Assembly: GCA_045535815.1 (NCBI GenBank)
Contig: JAZSMJ010000043.1
Coordinates: 1 to 11,914, forward strand
Direction of reading: 5' to 3'
Length of the DNA: 11,914 nucleotides
Origin: JAZSMJ01 sp045535815
Lineage (GTDB): Bacteria; Bacillota; Clostridia; Oscillospirales; CAG-272
In this document: piece after piece, positions 1 through 6,309 of the stretch
Layout of the letters: every line of letters starts with the position of its first letter
How positions within the stretch are numbered: position 1 is the stretch's first letter
Position numbers and translations under genes: made by a program
Notes under the pieces: generated by a model
Databases searched by the model: none
What the model saw: the letters and a program-made list of their open reading frames with translations, nothing else
What the model was told of the DNA's origin: nothing

Positions 1-1
1 T

Positions 2-133
2 GCATATCATCAACACGGAGTGTTGTATATCATCATTGCGAAAGCGGTATACAGCCTACGGCTGATGATATACACGCTACGCGTGATGATATACGCCTAA
101 CGGCGATGATATACCATTGCTTTCGCAATGGAT
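2..133. repeat. Tandem array of short palindromes separated by GATGATATAC
   Basis: The 10-bp unit GATGATATAC occurs exactly at 64-73, 85-94 and 105-114. Its reverse complement GTATATCATC is at 25-34, with a one-mismatch copy at 2-11. Between the units sit different small inverted repeats: AACAC-GGA-GTGTT (12-24), an imperfect GC-GAAA-GC hairpin (about 35-47), AGCC-TAC-GGCT (53-63), ACGC-TAC-GCGT (74-84), GCC-TAAC-GGC (95-104) and CATTGC-TTTC-GCAATG (115-130). The period is about 20 bp, and the connecting unit changes orientation near position 50. Each palindrome differs in sequence while the connector is constant. The array lies beyond the tRNA terminator and may continue left of the window. 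Function unknown. I have an impression of similar repeats in gut Clostridia but cannot verify it here. Confidence 0.85.
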
Positions 134-160
134 AAAAAAATGAAGCAACCTTTTGGTTGC
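134..160 (-). terminator. Rho-independent terminator of the tRNA operon
   Basis: Read on the minus strand, GCAACC (160-155), loop AAAA and GGTTGC (150-145) form a perfect 6-bp stem, followed by TTCA and a run of seven T (140-134). It starts about 10 bases past the CCA end of the initiator tRNA. The plus strand also has a T-run after the same stem (165-170), so it could work both ways. Confidence 0.85.
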
Positions 161-169
161 TTGATTTTT

Positions 170-246
<77 letters not shown>

Positions 247-251
247 ATATA

Positions 252-339
252 TGGTACCGGTGACCGGACTTGAACCGGTACGGGTTATTCACCCAACGGA
301 TTTTAAGTCCGTGGCGTCTGCCGATTCCGCCACACCGGC
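252..339 (-). tRNA. tRNA-Leu (UAA anticodon)
   Basis: This is an 88-nt class II tRNA with encoded CCA (complement of 252-254). The anticodon stem ACGGA/TCCGT closes the loop CTTAAAA, with anticodon TAA at 305-303, which reads UUA/UUG leucine codons. The long variable arm has a GGGT...ACCC stem, typical of leucine tRNAs. The acceptor stem GCCGGTG pairs with CACCGGT, with a G1:U72 wobble at the end. It is the first gene of the two-tRNA operon, about 26 bases downstream of the -10 box. Confidence 0.97.
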
Positions 340-365
340 ATATGTATTGCTGTCGGCTGTTTCAT

Positions 366-394
366 AGTATATCACACTACTACACCTTTGTCAA
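366..394 (-). promoter_or_regulatory. Sigma-A type promoter of the tRNA-Leu/tRNA-fMet operon
   Basis: On the minus strand a consensus -35 box TTGACA (394-389) is separated by exactly 17 bp from the -10 box TATACT (371-366). Transcription would begin near 359 and run into tRNA-Leu at 339. Such a near-consensus promoter fits a stable RNA operon. Confidence 0.85.
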
Positions 395-470
395 GAGATT
401 TACCAAAAATTAAACTGCTTTTTTAAAAACTTTTTTCGACAGATATTATCCGGGCAATACTATATTTTCA

Positions 471-499
471 TTGATTTTTATTTAAATAAATGATATAAT
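471..499 (+). promoter_or_regulatory. Promoter of the UDP-sugar pyrophosphorylase gene
   Basis: A TTGATT -35 box (471-476), 17-bp spacer and perfect TATAAT -10 box (494-499) lie about 80 bp upstream of the ATG at 581. The 5' leader of about 75 nt holds a small CGAT-loop-ATCG hairpin and a GAGGGG ribosome site at 569-574. Between this promoter and the divergent tRNA promoter (395-470) I see only A/T-rich sequence. Confidence 0.75.
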
Positions 500-580
500 A
501 TAGTATTATAGGGTAATTTCGATTAAAAATCGGATTTGCTCATACTGTTAAGAACATTTTTATATATTGAGGGGTTATTT

Positions 581-1807
581 ATGAACTATTTTGAAATTAA
601 AAAATTACTGAAAGAAAAGGATCAAACTCAGCTTCTGAGATTTTATGACCCTCTTTCCGAATCCGAAAAGGCTGATCTTTTAAAGCAGATCGAATCCATT
701 GATTTTGATCTTATCAAGCTTATCGACCAGAGAGGCATTCCGGTAAACAAGGGAAAGCTTGAGCCTCTTGGTGCGCTCACGGTAAATGAAATAAACAAAA
801 ATACCGAAACTTATAAAAAAGCAGGCCGTGATGCTATCCGTGCAGGAAAGATCGGAGCAGTTCTTCTCGCAGGCGGCCAGGGGACCCGTCTCGGCTCGGA
901 CAGACCTAAAGGAACCGTTGATATTGGTATAAGCAAGACGTTTTACATCTTTGAATCACTTATAAACAATCTTATGGACGTCGTAAACGAATGCGGAGCA
1001 TGGGTTCCGCTTTTCATAATGACAAGCGACAAAAACAATACCGATACTATTGCATTCTTTGAAGAAAAGAATTACTTCGGCTATAACAAGGACTACGTCA
1101 AATTCTTTATTCAGGATATGGCTCCCTCCGTCGATTATAACGGCAAGGTATTTCTTGAGGAAAAAGGCAAGGTATCTATGTCTCCCAACGGAAACGGCGG
1201 TTGGTTCCAGTCACTTGCAAAGTGCGGTCTTCTCGAATACATCAACGAAAAAGGTATCGAATGGCTCAACATTTTTGCGGTTGACAACGTACTTCAGCGC
1301 ATAACCGATACGTCCTTCGTTGGCGCTACCCTTCTCAGCGGTCGTGACTGCGGAGCAAAGGTGGTAAGAAAGGCTGACCCTCGTGAAAAGGTGGGCGTTC
1401 TCTGTCTTGAGGACGGCAAGCCGTCTATAGTTGAGTACTACGAAATGACCGACGAGATAATCAACTCAAGGGATGAAGACGGCGAGCTTCTTTACAACTT
1501 CGGAGTTATATTAAACTATCTCTTCAACGTTAAAAAGCTTGAGGATATCATGGCTAAAAAGATGCCCATACACGTCGTTGAAAAGAAGATCCCCCATATT
1601 GACGAAAACGGAAATTCGGTAAAACCCGAAGCACCCAACGGTCTTAAATTTGAAACTCTCGTTCTTGATATGATCCATCTGATGGACTCGTGCCTATCAT
1701 ATGAGGTCATAAGAGAAAAGGAATTTGCACCCATTAAAAACAAAACCGGAGTTGACTCCATTGAAAGCGCAAGGGAGCTTCTTAAACTGAACGGTATTGA
1801 AATCTGA
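581..1807 (+). CDS. UDPGP-family UTP--sugar-1-phosphate uridylyltransferase (UAP1-like)
   Basis: A cytosolic nucleotidyltransferase of 408 aa that should join UTP and a hexose(amine) 1-phosphate to give a UDP-sugar and pyrophosphate. Visible motifs are the nucleotide-binding loop LAGGQGTRLGSDRPKG (residues 96-111), PNGNGG (202-207), VDN (234-236, the usual metal/substrate region) and EFAPIKNKTG (381-390). The last two resemble eukaryotic UDP-N-acetylhexosamine pyrophosphorylases (AGX1/UAP1) more than bacterial GalU or GlmU. The substrate, GlcNAc-1-P or Glc/Gal-1-P, cannot be settled from sequence. The reading frame extends upstream to a TTG at 536, but the ATG at 581 is preferred because GAGGGG lies 6 bp before it and the family similarity starts after it. 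It has its own promoter. rlmD follows 28 bp later and is probably cotranscribed. Confidence 0.9.
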   Translation: MNYFEIKKLLKEKDQTQLLRFYDPLSESEKADLLKQIESIDFDLIKLIDQRGIPVNKGKLEPLGALTVNEINKNTETYKKAGRDAIRAGKIGAVLLAGGQGTRLGSDRPKGTVDIGISKTFYIFESLINNLMDVVNECGAWVPLFIMTSDKNNTDTIAFFEEKNYFGYNKDYVKFFIQDMAPSVDYNGKVFLEEKGKVSMSPNGNGGWFQSLAKCGLLEYINEKGIEWLNIFAVDNVLQRITDTSFVGATLLSGRDCGAKVVRKADPREKVGVLCLEDGKPSIVEYYEMTDEIINSRDEDGELLYNFGVILNYLFNVKKLEDIMAKKMPIHVVEKKIPHIDENGNSVKPEAPNGLKFETLVLDMIHLMDSCLSYEVIREKEFAPIKNKTGVDSIESARELLKLNGIEI

Positions 1808-1835
1808 TTAAAATAATTCAGGTAAGGTAACAGAT

Positions 1836-3137
1836 ATGCTGAAGAAAAATTCGATTCACACGGTAACCATAACCGATACAAACAACCTTGGATACGGCGT
1901 ATGCCGTATTGACAACATAGTCACCTTTGTCAAAGACGGCGTTACCGAAGACGTGCTTGAGATAAAAATAATTAAATCCTTAAAGGATTATTCGGTTGCA
2001 AGGATAGAAAAAATTCTGACGCCCTCCAGGTTCAGAATAGATTCCCCCTGCCCTGTATCTCACAGATGCGGAAGCTGTGTATATCAGAATATTTCTTACG
2101 ATTATGAGCTTGAGCTTAAGAAAAATTCGGTGAAGTCGGCTTTTGTTAAAGCCGGACTTCCCGATATTATAATAAACGATACAATCACCAATTACGAAAC
2201 GTCCGGATACCGCAACAAGGCTATATATCCCGTTGCAGAAGACGGTACTATCGGATACTATGCAAACAAATCCCACAATATAATCGAGCACGATATATGT
2301 CATCTTCAGTCGAGAGCGTTTGATAATATTATCGCTTTCATTAAAAAATATCTGAAGAAGAATCCGCTCAAGGGTCTCAAATATATCTATCTGCGCAATG
2401 CAAGGGGTACGGGAGAAAATCTTCTCTGCTTCGTTGCAAACACCAAATCGTTTGAACCGCCTATGGATCTTTTGAAAACCATAGTTAACGGATTTCTTGA
2501 GATAACCGCCATAACCATCAATTATAACCTAAGCGATACCAACGTAATTCTCGGTGACGAAACAAAGGTAGTTTACAGAAACGGATATATAAACGACGTT
2601 TTGTGCGGTCTTGGCTTCAGGATCTCGCTTCAGTCCTTTTATCAGATCAATCACGACGTTACCGAGATGCTTTACGGAAGAATTTTAGATCTTGCACGTC
2701 CCGATAAAGGCGATAACATCGTAGACCTTTATTGCGGAATAGGTACGATAGGTCTTTACCTTGCAAGCAAAACGCCCGGAGCGAATCTTACCGGTATAGA
2801 GATCAATCCATCTTCTATCGAAAACGCCAAGTTCAACGCAGAATATAACGGAATAACCAATGCATCGTTTATATGTGCAGATGCATCCGATGCATCTGTC
2901 GACGGCGCCGATATAATCATCCTCGACCCGCCGAGAAAAGGCTGTTCAAAGGAGCTTATCGACCGCATCGGTAATACGAGAGTTAAAAAGGTAGTATACG
3001 TTTCCTGCAATCCCGCTACACTTGCAAGGGACGCCGTCATATTCAAACAGCACGGCTTTACTATCGGTGAGGTAACTCCGTTTGATATGTTCCCAAGAAC
3101 CGGTCACGTGGAAAGCGTTGTTCTTTTAAGTAGGTGA
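1836..3137 (+). CDS. rlmD: 23S rRNA (uracil-C5)-methyltransferase RlmD/RumA
   Basis: A SAM-dependent enzyme of 433 aa that makes 5-methyluridine in 23S rRNA (U1939-type site). An N-terminal TRAM RNA-binding domain (about 5-60) precedes four cysteines placed to hold a 4Fe-4S cluster: C72, C78, C81 (CPVSHRCGSC) and C155 (DICHLQ). The Rossmann methyltransferase domain shows VDLYCGIGTIG (296-306) for SAM, DPPRKGC (364-370), the catalytic nucleophile C391 in YVSCNPATLARD, and the base E426 in RTGHVESV. The protein ends at LLSR, close to where E. coli RumA ends. In the same frame past the TGA, however, there is a further 20-codon tail that resembles a second tail at 3748-3810. The start ATG has GGTAAGG about 8 bp upstream. 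The 3' end appears to be an insertion target (see the copies at 3679 and 4338). Confidence 0.95.
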   Translation: MLKKNSIHTVTITDTNNLGYGVCRIDNIVTFVKDGVTEDVLEIKIIKSLKDYSVARIEKILTPSRFRIDSPCPVSHRCGSCVYQNISYDYELELKKNSVKSAFVKAGLPDIIINDTITNYETSGYRNKAIYPVAEDGTIGYYANKSHNIIEHDICHLQSRAFDNIIAFIKKYLKKNPLKGLKYIYLRNARGTGENLLCFVANTKSFEPPMDLLKTIVNGFLEITAITINYNLSDTNVILGDETKVVYRNGYINDVLCGLGFRISLQSFYQINHDVTEMLYGRILDLARPDKGDNIVDLYCGIGTIGLYLASKTPGANLTGIEINPSSIENAKFNAEYNGITNASFICADASDASVDGADIIILDPPRKGCSKELIDRIGNTRVKKVVYVSCNPATLARDAVIFKQHGFTIGEVTPFDMFPRTGHVESVVLLSR

Positions 3138-3200
3138 AGGACAGACGATTATGTTCGTATTTCTGTTCATATAAAAGCTTTGAAAACGAGTATGAACTGA
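3138..3200 (+). pseudogene. Orphaned in-frame C-terminal tail of rlmD behind a TGA
   Basis: Reading through the rlmD stop (3135-3137) in the same frame gives RTDDYVRISVHIKALKTSMN and then TGA (3198-3200). Counted from the shared SR, this segment and the tail at 3748-3810 (KDVHERIKFDVNVEELMENS plus N) are both exactly 21 codons, counting the TGA here as one, and align without gaps. Shared or similar positions include V/I, R/K, the V and L of VHIKAL/VNVEEL, and the final N. This suggests a former C-terminal extension of RlmD now cut off by a stop. Other genes here end in TGA, so a changed genetic code is unlikely. Confidence 0.5.
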
Positions 3201-3255
3201 CCTCCAAACTTGAATTTAATTTGAAATATTAAAACGAAGCAAAAGGAGATTTATA

Positions 3256-3642
3256 ATGAAATTATTGCAAATAGACAACAGTTACTATGCATTTCCAAAA
3301 GAAATCAAAAACATTGAAGAGTTCATTGAGTTTATCAATAATACCGAACTGAAATTTTTAAAGCTGACTATGTATGATGAAAATCATTGTGTTGCTCCGT
3401 ATTTTATTGAAGAAGAAAAAAAGGAGGTATATGTGAATATCTCAATGATGAACATAATTGAAGCAATAGAAGCTGAAGTGATGCCTCGTATTGATTATGA
3501 GTGTAGGCTTCTCCGTATTGTAAGAGAAAAATGCCATGATTGCGTCAATTTTTTGGGTAACGCTGATAATCTTGAAGGACATTACGAAAGACTTCGCCTT
3601 GACGGGCATTGTTGGGCTTATAAAAAGAAAGAAGAGGATTAA
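3256..3642 (+). CDS. Unrecognised 128-aa protein with a C-terminal Cys/His cluster
   Basis: I do not recognise a family. The protein is acidic in its first two thirds, has no signal peptide or membrane segment, and ends in a charged KKKEED. The C-terminal part carries CHDC (C93, C96), H109 and HC (H118, C119), a spacing that could bind zinc or iron. C45 and C83 lie outside this cluster. AAAAGGAG sits about 7 bp before the ATG, so the start is well supported. The gene stands alone between the rlmD tail and a diverged second copy of the rlmD 3' end. Its A/T-rich codon choice differs from rlmD, in line with acquired cargo. It may be a regulator or a small metal-binding accessory protein, but the sequence does not show which. 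Confidence 0.75.
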   Translation: MKLLQIDNSYYAFPKEIKNIEEFIEFINNTELKFLKLTMYDENHCVAPYFIEEEKKEVYVNISMMNIIEAIEAEVMPRIDYECRLLRIVREKCHDCVNFLGNADNLEGHYERLRLDGHCWAYKKKEED

Positions 3643-3678
3643 ATCTTATTTACATAACGCAGCTCAACAAATTCCAAT

Positions 3679-3813
3679 ATATCGAATACGCAGGTAGATT
3701 TCCTACCTAAAGAAACAACACTCGAAACTGTAATCCTTTTAAGTCGGAAAGATGTCCACGAGCGAATTAAGTTCGATGTGAATGTTGAGGAATTGATGGA
3801 AAATTCGAATTGA
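3679..3813 (+). pseudogene. Diverged second copy of the rlmD 3' end (attachment-site-like remnant)
   Basis: From 3694 one frame reads VDFLPKETTLETVILLSR and then KDVHERIKFDVNVEELMENS-N up to TGA at 3811-3813. It aligns without gaps to the RlmD C-terminus FDMFPRTGHVESVVLLSR (3084-3134): D, P, E, V, LLSR are shared, with conservative K/R, T/S and I/V changes. There is no start codon or ribosome site and no upstream methyltransferase sequence, so it is a 3' fragment, not a gene. The stretch ATATCGA...GGTAGATTTCCTACCTAAAG (3679-3711) also matches 4338-4371 at the DNA level. GGTAG/CTACC forms a hairpin that becomes GGTGG/CCACC in the other copy. Such partial 3' copies are what integration at a gene end leaves behind. 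No integrase gene is present. Confidence 0.6.
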
Positions 3814-3841
3814 TAAACTGAATTCGACAGAGGAATGCTTT

Positions 3842-4327
3842 ATGATAAGAAAAGTAACCGAACAAGAACTTTCTAACTGCGTAAATGTAATAAAAGAAAG
3901 CTTTATTACAGTTGCAAATGATTTTGGTTTTACTATTGAGAATGCACCAAGATTTACCGCATTTGCAACAACAGAAGATAGATTAAAGTGGCATTTTTTA
4001 GGGGAACACAGACCCATGTATGTATTTTTTGATAAGGATACTATCGTGGGGTACTATTCTTTGCGATTACAAGAAAACAACGAATGTGAGTTGAATAATT
4101 TATGTGTAATCCCTTCTCATAGACATCAAAAGATTGGGGCAGAACTTTTGAAACATGCTTTTGATGTTGCAAAAGAATTGGGATGCAAAACAATGAATAT
4201 TGGCATTGTGGAGGAAAATCAGGTATTGAGAAAGTGGTATGAGACATTTGGTTTTGTTCATACCGGAACCCAAAAATTTGATTTTTTTCCTTTCACATGC
4301 GGATATATGAAAAAAAGTTTAATATGA
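3842..4327 (+). CDS. GNAT-family N-acetyltransferase
   Basis: A 161-aa single-domain, cytosolic acetyltransferase expected to move an acetyl group from acetyl-CoA to an amine on an unknown small molecule or protein. The acetyl-CoA pyrophosphate loop lies in CVIPSHRHQKIGAELL (residues 88-103, with H-Q-K-I-G-A as the R/Q-x-x-G-x-G/A motif). It is preceded by the beta-4 strand ECELNNL (81-87). NQVLRKWYETFGF (126-138) is the typical motif B helix and turn. The protein is of normal family length. The ATG follows AGAGGAA at about 7 bp. It stands alone as the second unit of the rlmD-adjacent patch, bracketed by rlmD-3'-like copies. Its stop overlaps the ATG of a 29-codon frame that runs through the third copy. 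The substrate cannot be inferred from context. Confidence 0.88.
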   Translation: MIRKVTEQELSNCVNVIKESFITVANDFGFTIENAPRFTAFATTEDRLKWHFLGEHRPMYVFFDKDTIVGYYSLRLQENNECELNNLCVIPSHRHQKIGAELLKHAFDVAKELGCKTMNIGIVEENQVLRKWYETFGFVHTGTQKFDFFPFTCGYMKKSLI

Positions 4328-4337
4328 CAAATTTAAC

Positions 4338-4418
4338 ATATCGACTTCTTGCGGTGGATATCCCACCTAAAGGCATTACTGACGAATCAATCGTGAAATT
4401 TAGCAGGAAATAAGTCGA
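4338..4418 (+). repeat. Third rlmD-3'-end-like copy with hairpin and flanking inverted repeat
   Basis: In the frame from 4354 the DNA reads VDIPPKGITDESIVKFSRK then TAA (4411-4413). It aligns gap-free with RlmD FDMFPRTGHVESVVLLSR and with copy 2 (shared V, D, P, K, T, E, S/T, S, R, K). The DNA ATATCGA...GGTGGATATCCCACCTAAAG (4338-4371) matches copy 2. The GGTGG/CCACC stem keeps pairing relative to GGTAG/CTACC in copy 2. The element is enclosed by TCGACTT (4341-4347) and AAGTCGA (4412-4418). An ATG at 4324 in the same frame overlaps the GNAT stop and would give a 29-aa peptide with no obvious ribosome site. I regard that as incidental. Confidence 0.5.
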
Positions 4419-4499
4419 CGTTTTTCTGTTTGTGCAAAAAACACAATCGAAATCAACTCAAATATAACACAAGGATTTATTAAAAAGGAGCATTACTCA

Positions 4500-5501
4500 A
4501 TGAAAGCTCGAATGTTGAAAGACAATTTGACAATAGGAGTTTTTTCATCATCCTCACCCATTTCAGCAACAGTTCCTGTGAGATATAACCGAGGAAAAGA
4601 GTATTTAGCCTCTAAAGGTATTCGCATTATTGACGGAAATCTTTTCGGTAAGCAGGATCACTATCGTTCCGGCAGTATCAAGGAGCGTGCCGATGAATTC
4701 AACCAGCTACTATATAATGATGATGTGCACGTTCTGATGGCTGCAATAGGCGGATACAACACAAATTCTATTCTGCCTTATATCGATTACGAATATTTGA
4801 AGCAGCATCCCAAAATCATTATCGGATACTCCGACACAACAGCTCTATTATTGGGAATATACGCTAAAACAGGTCTCGTCACATTCTACGGTCCTGCATT
4901 GGCATCATCTTTTGGAGAATTACCTCCGTTTGTAGATATGACGTTCGATAATTTCAAGTCAGTCATTTATGATGGAGTTTACTTACCTTATGAATATAAG
5001 ATGCCGTCCATATGGACTGATGAATTTATTGACTGGAGCAACCAGGACAGAGGAAAGGAAGAATACATAAACAGTTGGATAAGCGTAAATCCCGGTATTT
5101 GCGCAGGTCGATTGATTGGCGGAAATCTAAATACTATGGGAGGCTTCTTCGGAACGGAGTATATGCCCGAAATCAGAGAGGGCGATATTCTGTTTATTGA
5201 AGATTCGCTGAAAGATGCCTGTACAATCGAGCGCTCTTTTTCTATGCTGAAGCTGGCGGGAGTGTTTGATAAAATCGGTGGTATCATTCTTGGAAAACAT
5301 GAAAAATTTGATGATAACGAAACCGGCAGGAAGCCTTACGAAATTTTAACAGAGGTATTAGGTAAATCTCGCATTCCGTTCTTAGCAGAATTTGATTGTT
5401 GCCATACACATCCGATGTTTACGGTGCCTCTTGGCTGTCGTGTTGAATTGGATGCAACCAATAAGAAGGTTACTCTTTTAGAGAATCCATTGGAATTTTG
5501 A
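4500..5501 (+). CDS. S66-family serine peptidase (LD-carboxypeptidase / MccF-like)
   Basis: A 333-aa cytosolic serine peptidase. Family S66 includes LdcA, which trims the terminal D-alanine from recycled muropeptides, and MccF, which cleaves microcin C-type toxic nucleotides. The nucleophile is S111 in IIIGYSDTT (the nucleophile elbow). E234 in FIEDS and H302 in DCCHTHPMFTVPLG complete the Ser-Glu-His triad. The N-terminal beta-strand (TIGVFSSSSPIS) and IGGYN (83-87) fit the family. The length and the HTxP-like histidine motif are closer to the MccF-like branch than to short LdcA proteins, so a detoxifying or self-immunity role is possible but unproven. AAAAAGGAG precedes the ATG. No clear promoter was found in 4419-4499. 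It lies directly after the third rlmD-like copy and could belong to the same inserted patch. Confidence 0.9.
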   Translation: MKARMLKDNLTIGVFSSSSPISATVPVRYNRGKEYLASKGIRIIDGNLFGKQDHYRSGSIKERADEFNQLLYNDDVHVLMAAIGGYNTNSILPYIDYEYLKQHPKIIIGYSDTTALLLGIYAKTGLVTFYGPALASSFGELPPFVDMTFDNFKSVIYDGVYLPYEYKMPSIWTDEFIDWSNQDRGKEEYINSWISVNPGICAGRLIGGNLNTMGGFFGTEYMPEIREGDILFIEDSLKDACTIERSFSMLKLAGVFDKIGGIILGKHEKFDDNETGRKPYEILTEVLGKSRIPFLAEFDCCHTHPMFTVPLGCRVELDATNKKVTLLENPLEF

Positions 5502-5596
5502 CGCACGATAAAAATTACTTAAACGAAGAAAACATCACAGCTTTTATGGAGTGTATGACCAACACAAACAAGACGGAAAGGATTAAATATGCCTGA
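5498..5596 (+). other. Short orphan frame between the S66 peptidase and traX-like gene
   Basis: From a TTG at 5498 to TGA at 5594-5596 one frame reads THDKNYLNEENI then TAFMECMTNTNKTERIKYA. It looks protein-like (Asn/Glu/Lys rich, ending KTERIKYA) but has no ribosome site. It overlaps the peptidase stop at one end and the TraX start at the other. It may be a remnant of a lost gene's C-terminus, or chance. No function is claimed. Confidence 0.2.
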
Positions 5597-6293
5597 CAAA
5601 TTAAACTCTAAGCTATCCCTTCTTTCAGGCAATCAGCTGAAGATAATTGCATGTATTTCGATGACGATTGACCATATCGGTCTTCAGCTGTTTCCCGGAG
5701 TTGATATATTCAGAATAATCGGAAGACTTGCATTTCCCATTTTTGCATATATGATAGCCGAGGGATGTACTTACACCAAAAATCGCATAAAATATTTACT
5801 CACGCTATTATTAACGGCATTTGCCTGTCAGGCCGTTTATTTTATAGCACTCGGCTCTTTAAAGCAATGCATACTCGTAACCTTTTCGCTATCGGTCATT
5901 ACAATTTATGCATTGGACAGCTTCCTTAAAAGAAAGGACCTTTTAAGCGGTGCTGTCGCACTTGCGGTAATAGGCACTGTTTTTCTGATATCCGAGATAC
6001 TGCCGATTTATCTCAGATCTCCAAAATTCAGCATCGACTACGGATTTTTCGGTGTACTTGCTCCCGTTCTTATATATTTAGGAAAAAACAAACATCAAAA
6101 GCTCTGCCTTATGGCTCTTTCACTTGTTTTGCTTGCATATACAAGCTCTTGGAAGCAATGGTTTGCTTTGCTTTCGCTGCCCCTTTTATTCTTTTACAGT
6201 GGCAAAAGAGGAAAAGCTCGGATGAAATATTTCTTCTACATATACTACCCTGCTCATCTTGCAGTAATCTATTTGCTAAGTCTAATTTTTTAA
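5589..6293 (+). CDS. TraX-family integral membrane protein
   Basis: A 234-aa polytopic membrane protein. TraX of the F plasmid N-acetylates pilin, and chromosomal homologues in Clostridia have no proven substrate. Family hallmarks are LKIIACISMTIDHIG (17-31), IIGRLAFPIFAYMIAEG (43-59) and the C-terminal FYIYYPAHLAVI (216-227), whose Tyr-Pro-x-His resembles the acyltransferase-3 type active region. Further hydrophobic segments lie near 68-88, 95-112, 118-140, 152-165, 171-184 and 191-203, so about 8 membrane passes are likely. GGAAAGG precedes the ATG by about 8 bp. azlC begins 16 bp after the stop, so the two are probably in one transcript. No other conjugation gene is nearby, so this is not evidence of a plasmid or ICE. 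Confidence 0.88.
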   Translation: MPDKLNSKLSLLSGNQLKIIACISMTIDHIGLQLFPGVDIFRIIGRLAFPIFAYMIAEGCTYTKNRIKYLLTLLLTAFACQAVYFIALGSLKQCILVTFSLSVITIYALDSFLKRKDLLSGAVALAVIGTVFLISEILPIYLRSPKFSIDYGFFGVLAPVLIYLGKNKHQKLCLMALSLVLLAYTSSWKQWFALLSLPLLFFYSGKRGKARMKYFFYIYYPAHLAVIYLLSLIF

Positions 6294-6309
6294 CAAGGCA
6301 GTCTTATTT

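Noticed and set aside
1..133. CRISPR array
   Set aside because: The conserved unit is only 10 bp, changes orientation, and the intervening pieces are themselves palindromes of 10-16 bp rather than unique 30-bp spacers. No cas gene is nearby.
3135..3137. Recoding of TGA as an amino acid in rlmD
   Set aside because: Several genes here (UDPGP enzyme, GNAT, S66 peptidase, azlC) end properly in TGA, and RlmD proteins can end at LLSR, so a normal stop is simpler.
5540..5596. Fourth rlmD-tail copy ending ERIKYA
   Set aside because: Only the ERIK-F/Y run resembles the copy 2 tail. The spacing to the upstream Glu differs and the LLSR-like segment is missing, so it is probably chance.
5589..6293. TraX-like gene as a sign of a conjugative element
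   Set aside because: No relaxase, coupling protein or type IV secretion gene is in the window, and TraX-family proteins are common on Clostridia chromosomes.
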